A stretch of DNA of 64,000 bases from Bacteroidota bacterium. Its GTDB lineage: Bacteria; Bacteroidota; Bacteroidia; Bacteroidales; SKPS01. The translations under genes and the position numbers were made by a program. The stretch is from contig JAKLII010000002.1 of NCBI GenBank assembly GCA_022709695.1, positions 154,955 through 218,954 on the forward strand. The letters are read 5' to 3'. The first letter of the stretch is position 1. Each line of letters opens with the position of its first letter. A model generated the notes under the pieces. It was not told where the DNA came from, made no database searches, and saw nothing but the letters and a program-made list of their open reading frames with translations. Shown piece by piece: positions 34,216 to 44,087 of the stretch.

Positions 34216-36087
34216 ATGACACATGTTTCAGAAAATGGACCCGGGTTGTTTGCCGAATTTCCGCCGGTTGCGACAGGGCAATGGGAAGAGCAGATCCTAA
34301 AGGACCTGAAAGGGGCTGACTATGAGAAAAAACTTGTTTTCAGCACACCGGAAGGGTTGAAAGTTCAGCCCTACTACAGGGCCGAGCACCTTGAAGGACT
34401 GCCATTTACAGATACTGTTCCGGGAGCATTCCCTTATGTGAGAGGAAACCATGCTGAAGGTAACAGGTGGGAGATACGGCAAGACATACAAACCGATAAC
34501 GTGCAGCTGGCCAATACCATCGCGGTGGAAGCCGTTGAACGCGGGGCCGAAGGGATCGGGTTTAATGCCAAGGCCGTGTATTCCAATGATGACCTGGCCC
34601 AGTTGCTGAAGTACATTGAGCTCGATAAGACGGCAGTGCACCTTACTGCGGCAAACGAATTTTCGTTTGTCATGGAGCAGCTGACAGGGCTCGCAAACCG
34701 AAGGGGTAATGACCTTCTGTCGCTCAGGGGCACCCTGGGATTTGATCCGTTCAGCTATTGCCTGCTGTATGGTGATTATTACAACAGCCTCGATGACAAT
34801 CTGGATGAAGCTTCATACCTGCTGTTAAAGCTCAGGTCCCAGATTCCCGGGTTCAGGATGATCCATGTACGTGGCGACCTTTTCCACAATGCCGGAGGAA
34901 CCTCGGTGCAGGAGATTGCTTTTGCGCTGGCATCGGGCAACGAGTACCTGTCGCAACTGACCGGGAGAGGACTAAAGATTGATGAGGTGGCCCGGGCCAT
35001 GCATTTCACCTTTGCCCTGGGATCCAACTATTTCATGGAAATTGCCAAGATCAGGGCAGCCAGGATGCTGTGGGCTGCCATTGTAAGACAATATCACCCG
35101 GTTTCGGAGGATTCCTGCTCCATGTACGTGCATGGTACCACTTCACTGTGGAATAAAACCCTGTACGATCCGTGGGTGAATATCCTCAGATCCACCACCG
35201 AAGCCATGTCGGGGGCAATTGCAGGCTGCGATACCATTTCAGTTACTCCTTTTGATATTGCCTACAGGCAATGGAACGACTTCTCAAGCCGTATCGCCCG
35301 CAATACCCAGATCGTTTTACGGGAAGAGAGTTACCTCGATAAGGTAGCGGATCCTGCTGCGGGTTCCTACTATATCGAAAACCTCACCTGGTCCATGGCT
35401 GAAGCAGCATGGGAGTTATTTAAGAAAATCGAGGGCGAAGGAGGTTACCTGGCGTGGATGGAGGGAGAAAAAATCAGGAAAGCCCTTGAGGAGAGTGCCG
35501 CCAGGAAAGATGCCGATATCGCCCGAAGGAGTTCTGTAATCCTGGGTACCAACCAGTATCCGAACCATTCGGAAAACATGCTGGAGGTGATGGGGGAAGC
35601 CGTATGGAAAGAGTACCCCGGCCTTCGGCTGTACCGTAGATCCATGGGCTATGAAAACCTGCGGCTTGCTACGGAGAAATTTGTTGCGGCAGGATCACCC
35701 CGGCCCAGGGTTTTTCTGCTCACATTCGGGAACCTGGCCATGCTGAAAGCCAGGGCTGCCTTTGCCATGAACTTCTTTGGCTGCAGCGGCTTTGAAGTGG
35801 TTGACCAGACCGGCTTTAGCACCCCGGAGGAGGGTGTACAGGCTGCCCTCGCCTCAGGTGCAGGGATTGTGGTACTGTGCAGCTCAGACGAGGAATACGC
35901 CGGTTTCGGCGCACAGGCTGCCACCCTGCTGAAACAGGCAAACCCTGCACCCATCACAGTGGTGGCGGGCAATCCTGTTGATCAAATCCCACAGCTTACT
36001 GCGGCAGGTGTTGATGAATTTATCCATGTACGCACCAATGTACTGGAATCCCTGTCACAGTTCAGTAAAAAACTCGGAATTCTGTAA
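34216..36087 (+). CDS. mutA: Methylmalonyl-CoA mutase, small subunit
   Basis: Partner subunit of the cobalamin-dependent enzyme that interconverts succinyl-CoA and methylmalonyl-CoA in propionate formation or use. The 623-residue chain has the (beta/alpha)8 domain (roughly 30-430, with FNAKAVYSND and FALGSNYFMEIAKIRAARMLW) and a B12-domain remnant (roughly 480-623, RVFLLTFGNLAMLKARAAFAMNFFGCSGFEVV). The remnant lacks the DxHxxG cobalamin ligand motif, as expected for the non-catalytic subunit. It is followed by the large subunit after 17 bases. Together they suggest a succinate/propionate fermentation or propionate assimilation route; direction cannot be told from sequence. Confidence 0.96.
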   Translation: MTHVSENGPGLFAEFPPVATGQWEEQILKDLKGADYEKKLVFSTPEGLKVQPYYRAEHLEGLPFTDTVPGAFPYVRGNHAEGNRWEIRQDIQTDNVQLANTIAVEAVERGAEGIGFNAKAVYSNDDLAQLLKYIELDKTAVHLTAANEFSFVMEQLTGLANRRGNDLLSLRGTLGFDPFSYCLLYGDYYNSLDDNLDEASYLLLKLRSQIPGFRMIHVRGDLFHNAGGTSVQEIAFALASGNEYLSQLTGRGLKIDEVARAMHFTFALGSNYFMEIAKIRAARMLWAAIVRQYHPVSEDSCSMYVHGTTSLWNKTLYDPWVNILRSTTEAMSGAIAGCDTISVTPFDIAYRQWNDFSSRIARNTQIVLREESYLDKVADPAAGSYYIENLTWSMAEAAWELFKKIEGEGGYLAWMEGEKIRKALEESAARKDADIARRSSVILGTNQYPNHSENMLEVMGEAVWKEYPGLRLYRRSMGYENLRLATEKFVAAGSPRPRVFLLTFGNLAMLKARAAFAMNFFGCSGFEVVDQTGFSTPEEGVQAALASGAGIVVLCSSDEEYAGFGAQAATLLKQANPAPITVVAGNPVDQIPQLTAAGVDEFIHVRTNVLESLSQFSKKLGIL

Positions 36088-36104
36088 TTTAATACAAGAT
36101 AGGT

Positions 36105-38243
36105 ATGAGACCTGATTTCAACCATACACCCCTGCGTGATCTTCTGAAAGCCACCAATACCCCTGGCGTCCCTTCCGGCCTGAAGTGGATGACCCCGGAG
36201 CAAATCCCTGTAAAAGGGCTTTATACAGCAACCGATCTGGAAGGGATGGAACATCTGTCGTTTGCTGCAGGCATTCCGCCGTTTCTCAGGGGGCCCTACT
36301 CTACCATGTATGTGATGCAGCCATGGACTATCCGGCAATATGCAGGCTTTTCCACTGCCGAAGAGTCAAATGCCTTCTACAGGCGCAATCTGGCTGCCGG
36401 ACAGAAAGGCCTTTCGATAGCATTTGACCTGGCAACTCACCGGGGCTACGATTCGGACCATGACCGGGTTGTGGGAGATGTTGGAAAGGCTGGCGTAGCG
36501 GTGGACAGCATCCTGGATATGAAAATCCTGTTCGATCAGATACCGCTCGATAAAATGTCGGTTTCGATGACCATGAACGGAGCCGTATTACCGGTTCTGG
36601 CCTTCTACATCGTTGCCGCGGAGGAACAGGGGGTAAAACACGAACAACTGACGGGTACCATCCAGAACGACATTCTGAAAGAATTCATGGTACGCAACAC
36701 CTATATCTATCCACCGGAACCCTCGATGCGGATTATTGCCGACATTTTCCGGTTCACCTCGCAGCACATGCCCAAATTCAACTCCATCAGTATCAGTGGG
36801 TATCACATGCAGGAAGCAGGTGCAACCGCCGATATCGAGATGGCCTATACCCTTGCCGACGGACTTGAATACCTGCGTACCGGCGTAAATGCCGGAATGG
36901 ACATTGACACCTTTGCTCCGCGCCTCTCCTTTTTCTGGGGAGCAGGGATGAACCACTTCATGGAGATTGCCAAGATGCGCGCTGCCAGGATGATCTGGGC
37001 CAAGCTGGTAAATACCTTCCATCCGAAAAACCCAAAGTCACTGGCACTGAGAACCCACACGCAGACTTCAGGGTGGTCGCTCACCGAGCAGGATCCCTTC
37101 AACAACGTAACGCGCACCTGCCTCGAAGCCCTCGCTGCAGCCCTCGGCCATACCCAGTCGCTTCACACCAATGCCCTCGACGAAGCCATTGCCCTCCCCA
37201 CCGACTTCTCAGCCCGCATCGCACGAAACACCCAGATTTACCTTCAGGAAGAGACCAAAATCTGCAAATCGGTGGATCCCTGGGCCGGCAGTTATTATGT
37301 GGAATCACTTACCCATGCCCTGGCACAAAAAGCCTGGGGGCTGATCCGGGAGGTTGAAGAGCTTGGAGGGATGGCAAAGGCGATTGAGACCGGCATCCCG
37401 AAAATGAGGATCGAAGAAGCCGCTGCCCGCAAACAGGCCCGTATCGATTCGAAAAGAGACACTATTGTTGGCGTTAACAAGTACAGACTTGCCAAGGAGG
37501 ACCCCCTGGAAATCCTGGAAGTGGATAACACGGCAGTACGTGAGGCACAGATCAACCGGTTAAAGGAGCTGAGGGCAAACCGGAACGAGACAGAGGTTAC
37601 GGCAGCCCTTGAAGCGATTACCCATGCCTGTTCCACCGGAGAAGGCAACCTGCTGGAACTTTCTGTGGATGCAGCGCGCAAGCGGGCATCACTGGGAGAA
37701 ATCTCGATGGCCTGCGAAAAGGTGTATGGCAGGTATAAGGCGGTTATCAGAACCATATCAGGAGTATATTCATCAGAAAACGAAGAAGATATGAGTTTTA
37801 GCAAAGCCCGGGAAATGGCTGATGAATTTGCAGGGCTCGAAGGGAGAAGGCCCAGGATTATGATTGCCAAGATGGGGCAGGACGGCCACGACCGTGGCGC
37901 TAAAGTGGTGGCTACCGGTTATGCTGATATCGGGTTTGATGTGGATATCGGACCTCTGTTCCAGACCCCGGCCGAAGCTGCACGTCAGGCAGTGGAAAAC
38001 GATGTGCACATACTCGGCGTATCCAGCCTTGCTGCAGGGCATAAAACCCTTGTCCCACAGGTTATTGAAGAGCTTAAGAAACTGGGGCGTGAGGATATCA
38101 TGGTGATTGTAGGCGGTGTAATCCCCTTCCAGGATTACGATTTTCTGTATGCATCAGGCGCTGTGGCAGTATTCGGTCCCGGCACGGTGATTTCCGATGC
38201 AGCCATCAAGATCCTGGAGATCATGATCGCTTCACGGAAGTAA
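36105..38243 (+). CDS. mutB: Methylmalonyl-CoA mutase, large (catalytic) subunit
   Basis: Catalytic subunit binding adenosylcobalamin and the CoA ester. The 712 residues contain the substrate-binding barrel (roughly 40-560, with [27 protein letters not shown] and the [14 protein letters not shown] segment) and a C-terminal cobalamin domain (roughly 580-712). The ligand motif [11 protein letters not shown] gives the His that coordinates cobalt, followed by the loops [10 protein letters not shown] and [11 protein letters not shown]. It follows the small subunit by 17 bases and shares its promoter. The chaperone MeaB and the epimerase are not in this window. Confidence 0.97.
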   Translation: MRPDFNHTPLRDLLKATNTPGVPSGLKWMTPEQIPVKGLYTATDLEGMEHLSFAAGIPPFLRGPYSTMYVMQPWTIRQYAGFSTAEESNAFYRRNLAAGQKGLSIAFDLATHRGYDSDHDRVVGDVGKAGVAVDSILDMKILFDQIPLDKMSVSMTMNGAVLPVLAFYIVAAEEQGVKHEQLTGTIQNDILKEFMVRNTYIYPPEPSMRIIADIFRFTSQHMPKFNSISISGYHMQEAGATADIEMAYTLADGLEYLRTGVNAGMDIDTFAPRLSFFWGAGMNHFMEIAKMRAARMIWAKLVNTFHPKNPKSLALRTHTQTSGWSLTEQDPFNNVTRTCLEALAAALGHTQSLHTNALDEAIALPTDFSARIARNTQIYLQEETKICKSVDPWAGSYYVESLTHALAQKAWGLIREVEELGGMAKAIETGIPKMRIEEAAARKQARIDSKRDTIVGVNKYRLAKEDPLEILEVDNTAVREAQINRLKELRANRNETEVTAALEAITHACSTGEGNLLELSVDAARKRASLGEISMACEKVYGRYKAVIRTISGVYSSENEEDMSFSKAREMADEFAGLEGRRPRIMIAKMGQDGHDRGAKVVATGYADIGFDVDIGPLFQTPAEAARQAVENDVHILGVSSLAAGHKTLVPQVIEELKKLGREDIMVIVGGVIPFQDYDFLYASGAVAVFGPGTVISDAAIKILEIMIASRK

Positions 38244-38267
38244 ACCGCTGCCAGGAGTTGGCATTGG

Positions 38268-39542
38268 TTACCGCTCCTCTGAGCTTTTAAGCCCGTATCC
38301 CATCAGGGAGAGGTTTTGCCTGAGCTGGTCCATATCGAGTGAGGTAGCTTTAACCTTTACACGGCCCGAAGTGATGTCGGCCTCTACCCCGCTCACCCCC
38401 TCCATGGAGGTAATGGCTTTTTCAACATTCTGACGACAGTGCTGGCATGTCATTCCGGTTACCACAAACTGATGATTGTAATCTGTTTCCATTGTGCTGG
38501 GTTTTGTTTCGGGGTAATTTTTTCTGTACCAGGCAGTTTTTCGCAACAGGGCAAATCCGATAAAGAAGGTGAGAATTCCGAGCGAGAGCAGATTCACCCA
38601 TTCCGGGATCAGATGGTGATGCCCATCGTGCATGTGGCTCATCGTAGAGGTGAACAGGGTTGAAGGGATCAGCAGGTTGGTCAGGGTACCGAACAGCAAT
38701 GCTCCTCCAATAATTGAAATCAGGTACAGGAGGAGGGTCTTTCGCCCCAGGGCTTTGCCAATCACGGTAATGGTGGCTATGTTGGTAGCAGGGCCTGCCA
38801 TCAGAAATACCAGTACCGCTCCCGGACTGAGCCCTTTCATCAGTAATATTGCAGCTACGGGCACCGATCCGGTTGCACATACATATAAAGGAACGGCTGC
38901 AACCAGTACCACCAGCATGCTCAGGTATGGATTGGCCATGTACACCGTAAAAAAATTATCGGGTATTACAACTGCTATCAAAGCAGCAAACGCCAGCCCT
39001 ATCACCAGCCATTTGGCGATATCTTCCATAAAGTCCACAAAAGCATACCGGAGCATTCCCATCAACCCGGAACGGGGCTGATCAACCTCCTTGACCACGG
39101 CACCCATTTGTTTCAGGTTTTCATCTGAACCACCGGCCGGAATTGAAAGGCTTCCGCCAAGAATCCCAGTCAGAAGCGCCACCACCGGTCTGATGACCGC
39201 GAAGGGCCAACCCAGCAGCGACCAGGTAACCAAAATTGAGTCGACCCCTGTCTGGGGTGTGCTGATGAGAAATGAAACAGTGGCCGCCCTGGAAGCTCCG
39301 TCACGGTGAAAGGCGATTCCGGTAGGAATCACACCGCAGGAGCACAATGGCAGTGGCACTCCCAGAAGGGCTGCATATAATACTGATTTAAAGGAATTTG
39401 CTCCCAGATACCGTGTAATCTTTTCTTTACGGATATAGACATGCAAAATCCCGGCAAACAGGAAACCCAACAGCAGGTATGGGGCCATCTCCGCCGAAAG
39501 GGTGTAAAGCTGCTGAAAATAGCTGATGGTGTATTCCTTCAT
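38268..39542 (-). CDS. SO_0444-type metal efflux permease with C-terminal HMA domain
   Basis: A 424-residue inner-membrane protein of the permease family once called DUF318 (ArsP/YraQ-like). About eight or nine transmembrane helices are seen, with the conserved GVPLPLCSCGVIPTGIAFHRDGAS holding the Cys-Ser-Cys pair that likely handles the metal, and a second half with VYVCATGSVPVAAILLMKGLSPGA. After a His-rich loop (HMHDGHHH) and two last helices, residues of about 360-424 form a heavy-metal-associated domain with MTCQHC. Members of this group export Cu or Zn. No ArsR or MerR regulator is adjacent. It is convergent with mutB. Confidence 0.87.
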   Translation of the reverse strand: MKEYTISYFQQLYTLSAEMAPYLLLGFLFAGILHVYIRKEKITRYLGANSFKSVLYAALLGVPLPLCSCGVIPTGIAFHRDGASRAATVSFLISTPQTGVDSILVTWSLLGWPFAVIRPVVALLTGILGGSLSIPAGGSDENLKQMGAVVKEVDQPRSGLMGMLRYAFVDFMEDIAKWLVIGLAFAALIAVVIPDNFFTVYMANPYLSMLVVLVAAVPLYVCATGSVPVAAILLMKGLSPGAVLVFLMAGPATNIATITVIGKALGRKTLLLYLISIIGGALLFGTLTNLLIPSTLFTSTMSHMHDGHHHLIPEWVNLLSLGILTFFIGFALLRKTAWYRKNYPETKPSTMETDYNHQFVVTGMTCQHCRQNVEKAITSMEGVSGVEADITSGRVKVKATSLDMDQLRQNLSLMGYGLKSSEER

Positions 39543-39652
39543 GTGGCAAAGATCAGAGTATTTTCTGAGATAGGAAGCAATTATTTCTATTTGGTCTAAA
39601 TAAACAAATATTATCAGGGATTGTTACACCATGAAAATATAATTCCATTTCT

Positions 39653-40069
39653 ATGAAAAAGAACCTGTTTGCTTTAGCTGCCATAGCAGTGATTCTCTTT
39701 ACCGGATGTTCAAAAGATGACAGCAGTGTCGCCTCCGTTACCAAACAGATCGGAGGAACCAGTTGGGTAGTAACCTATTACTGGGACAAAGACAAGGATG
39801 AGACCTACAAATTTCAGAATTATACCTTCGCGTTCAGTTCGGGTTCGGTTGCCGAGGCTTTGCAGGGCGGCAATGTACAGACCGGAACATGGGTATTTGA
39901 TACCAGTGATGACAGCCATGACCATTTTATCATCAACTTTCCGGTCGTTACGCCACTTGATGATCTGAATGATGACTGGCATGTAGTAAAAATAACCGAC
40001 TCGGTGATCGAGCTGAAGGATGAAAGCGGTTCGGGCGGAACAGAATATCTTACATTCAAGAAGAATTAA
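39653..40069 (+). CDS. Small lipoprotein, lipocalin-like, unknown function
   Basis: The 138-residue protein starts with a lipoprotein signal (MKKNLFALAAIAVILFTGC, lipid Cys19) and continues as an all-beta domain with alternating strands (SWVVTYYWDKDKDETYKFQNYTFAF, TGTWVFDT, VIELKDESGSGGTEYLTFKKN). This pattern is that of small lipocalin-like lipoproteins of Bacteroidota. It contains no Cys beyond the lipid anchor. No ligand or partner can be inferred. It precedes the DUF1338 gene by 5 bases on the same strand, so both may be cotranscribed. Confidence 0.8.
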   Translation: MKKNLFALAAIAVILFTGCSKDDSSVASVTKQIGGTSWVVTYYWDKDKDETYKFQNYTFAFSSGSVAEALQGGNVQTGTWVFDTSDDSHDHFIINFPVVTPLDDLNDDWHVVKITDSVIELKDESGSGGTEYLTFKKN

Positions 40070-40074
40070 ATATC

Positions 40075-40878
40075 ATGAGAAGTTACAGAGAGATCATCAG
40101 CAGGCTCTGGGATGATTACACCCGGCAAAATCGCGATGTGAAACGGGTTTATGACTTGTTTCTGAAAGAGGAGGGCAAGGTTATGAATGATCATATTGCC
40201 CTGCGAACCTTCGATGACCCGAGGGTAAATATTGAGGTGTTGGCTCGTCCGTTTCTGGCGTGTGGTTACCATAAGGCTGATACCTATTTTTTTGAGGACA
40301 AAAGGCTCAATGCAGCCCACTTTGAACATCCTGATTTCCCTGAAGCGCCCCTTGTCTTTATCAGTGAACTAAGGACCGGTGATTTCAGCCAATCATTTCA
40401 GGGTACCATTCAGGGCATTCTGAACAAGATCGATCCGCTCAGGCTGGAATCTGATGATCTGATTTTCGACACGGAGATCTTCGGGTTACCCTCAAAGCAG
40501 GTATATCAGAGGCTTCTGGATGAGTCGGAGTATGCAGGATGGCTCTATATCAACGGTTTCAGGGCGAATCATTTTACCGTTTTCATCAACGGAAATAAAA
40601 AACTAGATACCCTCGAGAAAGCCAATCAGTTTCTGAAAGATCACGGATTTCAGATTAACAGTGCCGGCGGAGAGATCAAGGGCAAACCCGAAGAGTTGCT
40701 GGAGCAGTCGAGTATTATGGCAGGCAGGATCGGGGTGCATTTTCTGGAAGGCGTGGAAGAGGTTCCTGGGTGTTATTATGAGTTCGCCAGGAGGTACCAC
40801 GATCAAAACGGTGATCTGTTTACCGGTTTTATTGCCAAATCTGCCGATAAGATTTTTCAGAGCACCGACACCCGATAG
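40075..40878 (+). CDS. DUF1338 protein (HglS/YdcJ-like non-heme iron fold)
   Basis: A 267-residue relative of 2-oxoadipate dioxygenase/decarboxylase (HglS), which turns 2-oxoadipate into D-2-hydroxyglutarate in lysine breakdown. The iron ligands of Pseudomonas HglS (His70, His226, Glu294) seem matched by His40, His166 and Glu236, and Arg44 keeps the His+4 spacing of the substrate arginine (DHIALRTF, ANHFTVF, YYEFARR). The protein is about 200 residues shorter than HglS, which is usual for the Bacteroidota branch. Substrate is therefore uncertain. It lies between a lipoprotein gene and a radical SAM gene, neither of which suggests lysine catabolism. Confidence 0.82.
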   Translation: MRSYREIISRLWDDYTRQNRDVKRVYDLFLKEEGKVMNDHIALRTFDDPRVNIEVLARPFLACGYHKADTYFFEDKRLNAAHFEHPDFPEAPLVFISELRTGDFSQSFQGTIQGILNKIDPLRLESDDLIFDTEIFGLPSKQVYQRLLDESEYAGWLYINGFRANHFTVFINGNKKLDTLEKANQFLKDHGFQINSAGGEIKGKPEELLEQSSIMAGRIGVHFLEGVEEVPGCYYEFARRYHDQNGDLFTGFIAKSADKIFQSTDTR

Positions 40879-40944
40879 CCGTTTGCGCTGAGTCCTATCA
40901 GCTTTTGTTCAACGGAAAGGGAAAAAGGTTACCTTCGGCCTGTA

Positions 40945-42837
40945 ATGACTCCGGATCATCGCAGCGAAACAAGTCCAATGTTACCCATTTCGGCATGGTT
41001 GCCCATGTCGCTGGAAGACGCCCTGAAACGGGGATGGGAGGCATTTGACATCATTTTGATCACCGGCGATGCCTATGTGGACCACCCCTCTTTCGGGGCT
41101 GCGGTGATAGGCCGTGTACTGGAGCATGACGGCTACAGGGTAGGCATCATCAGCCAGCCTAACTGGCGCGATGACAAGCGCGATTTCAGGAAACTGGGTA
41201 AACCCCGCCTGTTTTTTGCCGTTACTTCGGGAAATATGGATTCCATGGTAAACCACTATACGGCATTCCGAAGACTGAGGTCGGATGATGCCTACACTGC
41301 AGGAGGGAAATCAGGGTTCAGACCCGATTATGCCATAAATACTTACACCAGGATTTTAAAGGAGCTTTATCCTGAGGTGCCGGTTGTGATCGGAGGGATT
41401 GAAGCATCAATGCGTCGGCTGGCACATTACGACTACTGGAGCCATTCGCTGATGCCCTCAGTCCTCATCACTTCAGGCGCTGATCTGCTGGCTTACGGAA
41501 TGGGGGAAACGACCATCAGGCAGGTGGTTGCCCATTACAGTCAGCATCCTGAAGGCAATCCTCCGTTGCACATTCCGCAGACAGCATTTCTGACAGGTGA
41601 AAAACCGGAGGAGGAGATACACCAGCAGAAAGTGGTATGGCTTCCTTCATTCGAGGAGTGCCTTGGCAGCAGGAGCCTGTTTGCTGAATCCTTTCATCTT
41701 ACTGAAAACGAGTCGAATAAAATGACTCCCGCTCCTTTGGTTCAAAAGACCGGAGAGCGGTATGTGGTAGTAAACCCGACCTTTTCAACCCTGTCTTCGG
41801 AAGCACTCGACCAGATCTATGCCCTGCCCTACACCCGGCTTCCCCATCCACGGTACAAAAAACGGGGTGAAATTCCTGCCTGGCGGATGATCCGTGACTC
41901 CGTAACTCTTCATCGCGGTTGTTTCGGGGGATGCAGTTTCTGTACGATCAGCATGCACCAGGGGAAGTTTATAGCAAGTCGCAGCGAACAGTCGGTACTG
42001 GATGAGATTCAGGCTATTGCAAACACAGAAGGTTTTACCGGGGTGATATCTGACCTGGGTGGTCCCAGCGCGAACATGTACCTTATGGGGGGGGGTCAGA
42101 TGGAAGTGTGCCGGCGCTGCAGCAGGCCTTCCTGTTTATGGCCGAAGGTGTGCCGCAATTTGCAGTTCGATCATACACCTTTGCTTGCCCTTTACCGGAA
42201 GGCCATGCAGGTAACCGGAGTAAGGAAAGTATTTATCGGCAGCGGGATCCGCTACGATATGCTGGTGGGGCATCCGCCGGATACGGACCTGAAATACCGG
42301 CTGGGAGAGTATACAAAGACCGTACTGAAGTACCATGTTTCGGGCAGGCTCAAGGTGGCCCCCGAGCATTCCGATCCGGGGGTTCTGGCCCTGATCAGGA
42401 AACCCTCCTTCGATACCTTTCTCAGGTTCAGGAAGGCATTTGAGGCTTACGGCAAACAACTGGGACTCAGACAGCAGCTTATCCCCTACCTCATTGCCTC
42501 GTTGCCGGGTTGCGGTATCCGTGAGATGGGTGAACTTGCCGTAACCCTTTCAGCGATCAAAGAGAAGCCCGAACAAGTTCAGGATTTTACCCCCACCCCA
42601 ATGACCCTTGCCAGTGTGATGTTCTATACGGGTATTAACCCTGCCACCAGGCAGAAAGTCTATATACCGGAATCTGATGCTGAACGCAGGGAACAGCGTG
42701 CTTTCCTGTTCTGGTACAAAGAAGAGGGACAAAAGAGCATTATCCGGAGCCTCAAACAAGCAGGATACCCTGATCTTATTCCGAAGATATACGGGCATAA
42801 ACTGGCAAAAAAACGAAACCCCGGATCCCGGGGTTAG
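40945..42837 (+). CDS. YgiQ family radical SAM protein
   Basis: A 630-residue iron-sulfur enzyme of unknown reaction (UPF0313/YgiQ). The N-terminal domain (about 1-290) has the family stretches PLPISAWLP-like start, GDAYVDHPSFGAAVIGRVLE and VVIGGIEASMRRLAHYDYWS. The radical SAM core carries C-F-G-G-C-S-F-C (HRGCFGGCSFCTISMHQG). A further cysteine cluster (CRRCSRPSCLWPKVCRNL) could hold a second cluster. The C-terminal part includes KVAPEHSDPGVLALIRKP. Length is in the normal range, although some relatives exceed 700. A near-consensus box TACCTTCG lies at 40930-40937. Its 3' end contains a hairpin that serves as a terminator for the opposite strand. Confidence 0.9.
   Translation: MTPDHRSETSPMLPISAWLPMSLEDALKRGWEAFDIILITGDAYVDHPSFGAAVIGRVLEHDGYRVGIISQPNWRDDKRDFRKLGKPRLFFAVTSGNMDSMVNHYTAFRRLRSDDAYTAGGKSGFRPDYAINTYTRILKELYPEVPVVIGGIEASMRRLAHYDYWSHSLMPSVLITSGADLLAYGMGETTIRQVVAHYSQHPEGNPPLHIPQTAFLTGEKPEEEIHQQKVVWLPSFEECLGSRSLFAESFHLTENESNKMTPAPLVQKTGERYVVVNPTFSTLSSEALDQIYALPYTRLPHPRYKKRGEIPAWRMIRDSVTLHRGCFGGCSFCTISMHQGKFIASRSEQSVLDEIQAIANTEGFTGVISDLGGPSANMYLMGGGQMEVCRRCSRPSCLWPKVCRNLQFDHTPLLALYRKAMQVTGVRKVFIGSGIRYDMLVGHPPDTDLKYRLGEYTKTVLKYHVSGRLKVAPEHSDPGVLALIRKPSFDTFLRFRKAFEAYGKQLGLRQQLIPYLIASLPGCGIREMGELAVTLSAIKEKPEQVQDFTPTPMTLASVMFYTGINPATRQKVYIPESDAERREQRAFLFWYKEEGQKSIIRSLKQAGYPDLIPKIYGHKLAKKRNPGSRG
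42805..42835 (-). terminator. Intrinsic terminator for the zinc-ribbon gene, inside ygiQ 3' end
   Basis: AACCCCGG (42817-42824) and CCGGGGTT (42828-42835) form a perfect 8-base-pair stem with a 3-base loop. On the minus strand it is followed by TCG and a run of seven T. It lies within the last codons of the opposite gene. Confidence 0.65.
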
Positions 42838-42892
42838 TTATTATCAGAAGAAGAGATGTATCTGAAAAGGTGCACAATTTCAGCAGTGAACC

Positions 42893-43018
42893 TTATTCTC
42901 CGTCGGTAATATGAATGAACAGCCCCTGCGAGGCACAGGAGGGGCAATACGGATCCTCAAAGGAGAAAGTACTGCCACACATTTTACAGGTTTCACGTTT
43001 TTCCGACTTACCCGACAT
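42893..43018 (-). CDS. 41-residue zinc-ribbon protein, unknown function
   Basis: A very small protein beginning MSGKSEKRETCKMCGSTFSF and containing two Cys-x2-Cys knuckles (CKMC and CPSC) 12 residues apart, enough for one structural zinc. The tail is GLFIHITDGE. The frame is open upstream to 43129, where another ATG would add 37 mostly hydrophobic residues; I prefer the short form because the basic SGKSEKRE start and the zinc ribbon make a compact unit. Two TAATTTTG boxes (43189-43196, 43211-43218) upstream on the same strand could drive it. A hairpin terminator follows. No function can be given. Confidence 0.6.
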   Translation of the reverse strand: MSGKSEKRETCKMCGSTFSFEDPYCPSCASQGLFIHITDGE

Positions 43019-43188
43019 TAAAACCTGGGGTGCAATCCAGTGGGTAAACGGGATAAAAAGCTCGATAAACGAGGGTAACAATCTAAGGGTTGCCTTATTG
43101 GATGCTGTCAATGAGTATTCTGACTTCATAATCAGCAGATCTGTTTTGGTACTTTAACGGAACGCGGAATTATTTGTTACAAGCAGTG

Positions 43189-43218
43189 CAAAATTACAAA
43201 TCATGCGGAGCAAAATTA
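43189..43218 (-). promoter_or_regulatory. Two tandem -7-like boxes
   Basis: TAATTTTG occurs twice on the minus strand (43196-43189 and 43218-43211), both exact TAnnTTTG matches. They lie in an AT-rich stretch upstream of the zinc-ribbon gene. They could be tandem promoters, but AT richness raises the odds of chance matches. Confidence 0.45.
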
Positions 43219-43302
43219 GAAAAAAAGTATTTAACACCTTATGGATATAAAAACTTTATGCATTTTTTTTTCACATTTGTAAAGAACAGTATTTTAACAC
43301 CA

Positions 43303-44085
43303 TCAGAAGGCGCCCCGGGGGTACTGCCATACGATCTCATCGTACAGTTTTTTAAAGTCCTCTAAGGAAAGCTGTTCGGCCCGGCAGGAATTGTAAGAGG
43401 TATTTACCGGAATCCGGAAATGGGCTGAGAGGGGGTTTTTCAACATTTTTCGGCGTTGGTTAAAGGCTGCTTTCACCATCCTGATGTACAAATCGGGATC
43501 CCCGATGAGGGGTGGGTTATTTTTTCGGGTGAGCAGAATAACTGCCGATTGTACTTTTGGGGGTGGGTTAAACACCTTTTCACTTACAGGAAATAGAATC
43601 CGGGCATCGTACCAGGTCTGGATGAGCACGCTCAGGATGCCGTAAGTTTTACTTCCATGGCCGGCCACGACCCGCTGCGCCACCTCTTTCTGGAACATGC
43701 CGCACAAAAGCGGGATCCTGGAGCGGAATTCCAGCACGCGAAACAGAATCTGTGAGGAGATGTTGTAGGGGAAGTTTCCCACCACTCCGAATTCCTGCTG
43801 AAATATCTCATCGGGGTGTATGGTCAGAAAATCCGCATGCAGGATATTTTGCGCAGGGAAATCCTGAAATCTCTGTTTGAGGTAAGCGACCGATTCAGAG
43901 TCTATTTCTATGACTTTCAGCTCATTGGGCTTTTCAAGCAGGAATCGGGTAAGCATTCCCATGCCGGGGCCAATCTCCAGCAGGGGTAAACCGGAATCGG
44001 GAACGGATTGTGCGATCTTCCCGGCGATATTGTGATCGGTAAGGAAATGCTGCCCCAGTGATTTTTTTGCCCGAACCAGGTCCAT
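43303..44085 (-). CDS. rsmA: 16S rRNA dimethyladenosine transferase RsmA (KsgA)
   Basis: Dimethylates two adjacent adenines in the 3' terminal hairpin of 16S rRNA, a late step of small-subunit assembly. The 260-residue protein opens with KKSLGQHFLTDHNIAGKIA and has the SAM loop LEIGPGMGMLTRFLLE, the acidic VIEIDSESVAYLKQRF and the catalytic NFPYNIS. The C-terminal helical domain contains KVQSAVILL and FNQRRKMLKNPLS. It starts 2 bases after the stop of the TPR protein gene and is probably cotranscribed with it. Length is normal. Confidence 0.96.
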   Translation of the reverse strand: MDLVRAKKSLGQHFLTDHNIAGKIAQSVPDSGLPLLEIGPGMGMLTRFLLEKPNELKVIEIDSESVAYLKQRFQDFPAQNILHADFLTIHPDEIFQQEFGVVGNFPYNISSQILFRVLEFRSRIPLLCGMFQKEVAQRVVAGHGSKTYGILSVLIQTWYDARILFPVSEKVFNPPPKVQSAVILLTRKNNPPLIGDPDLYIRMVKAAFNQRRKMLKNPLSAHFRIPVNTSYNSCRAEQLSLEDFKKLYDEIVWQYPRGAF

Positions 44086-44087
44086 CC

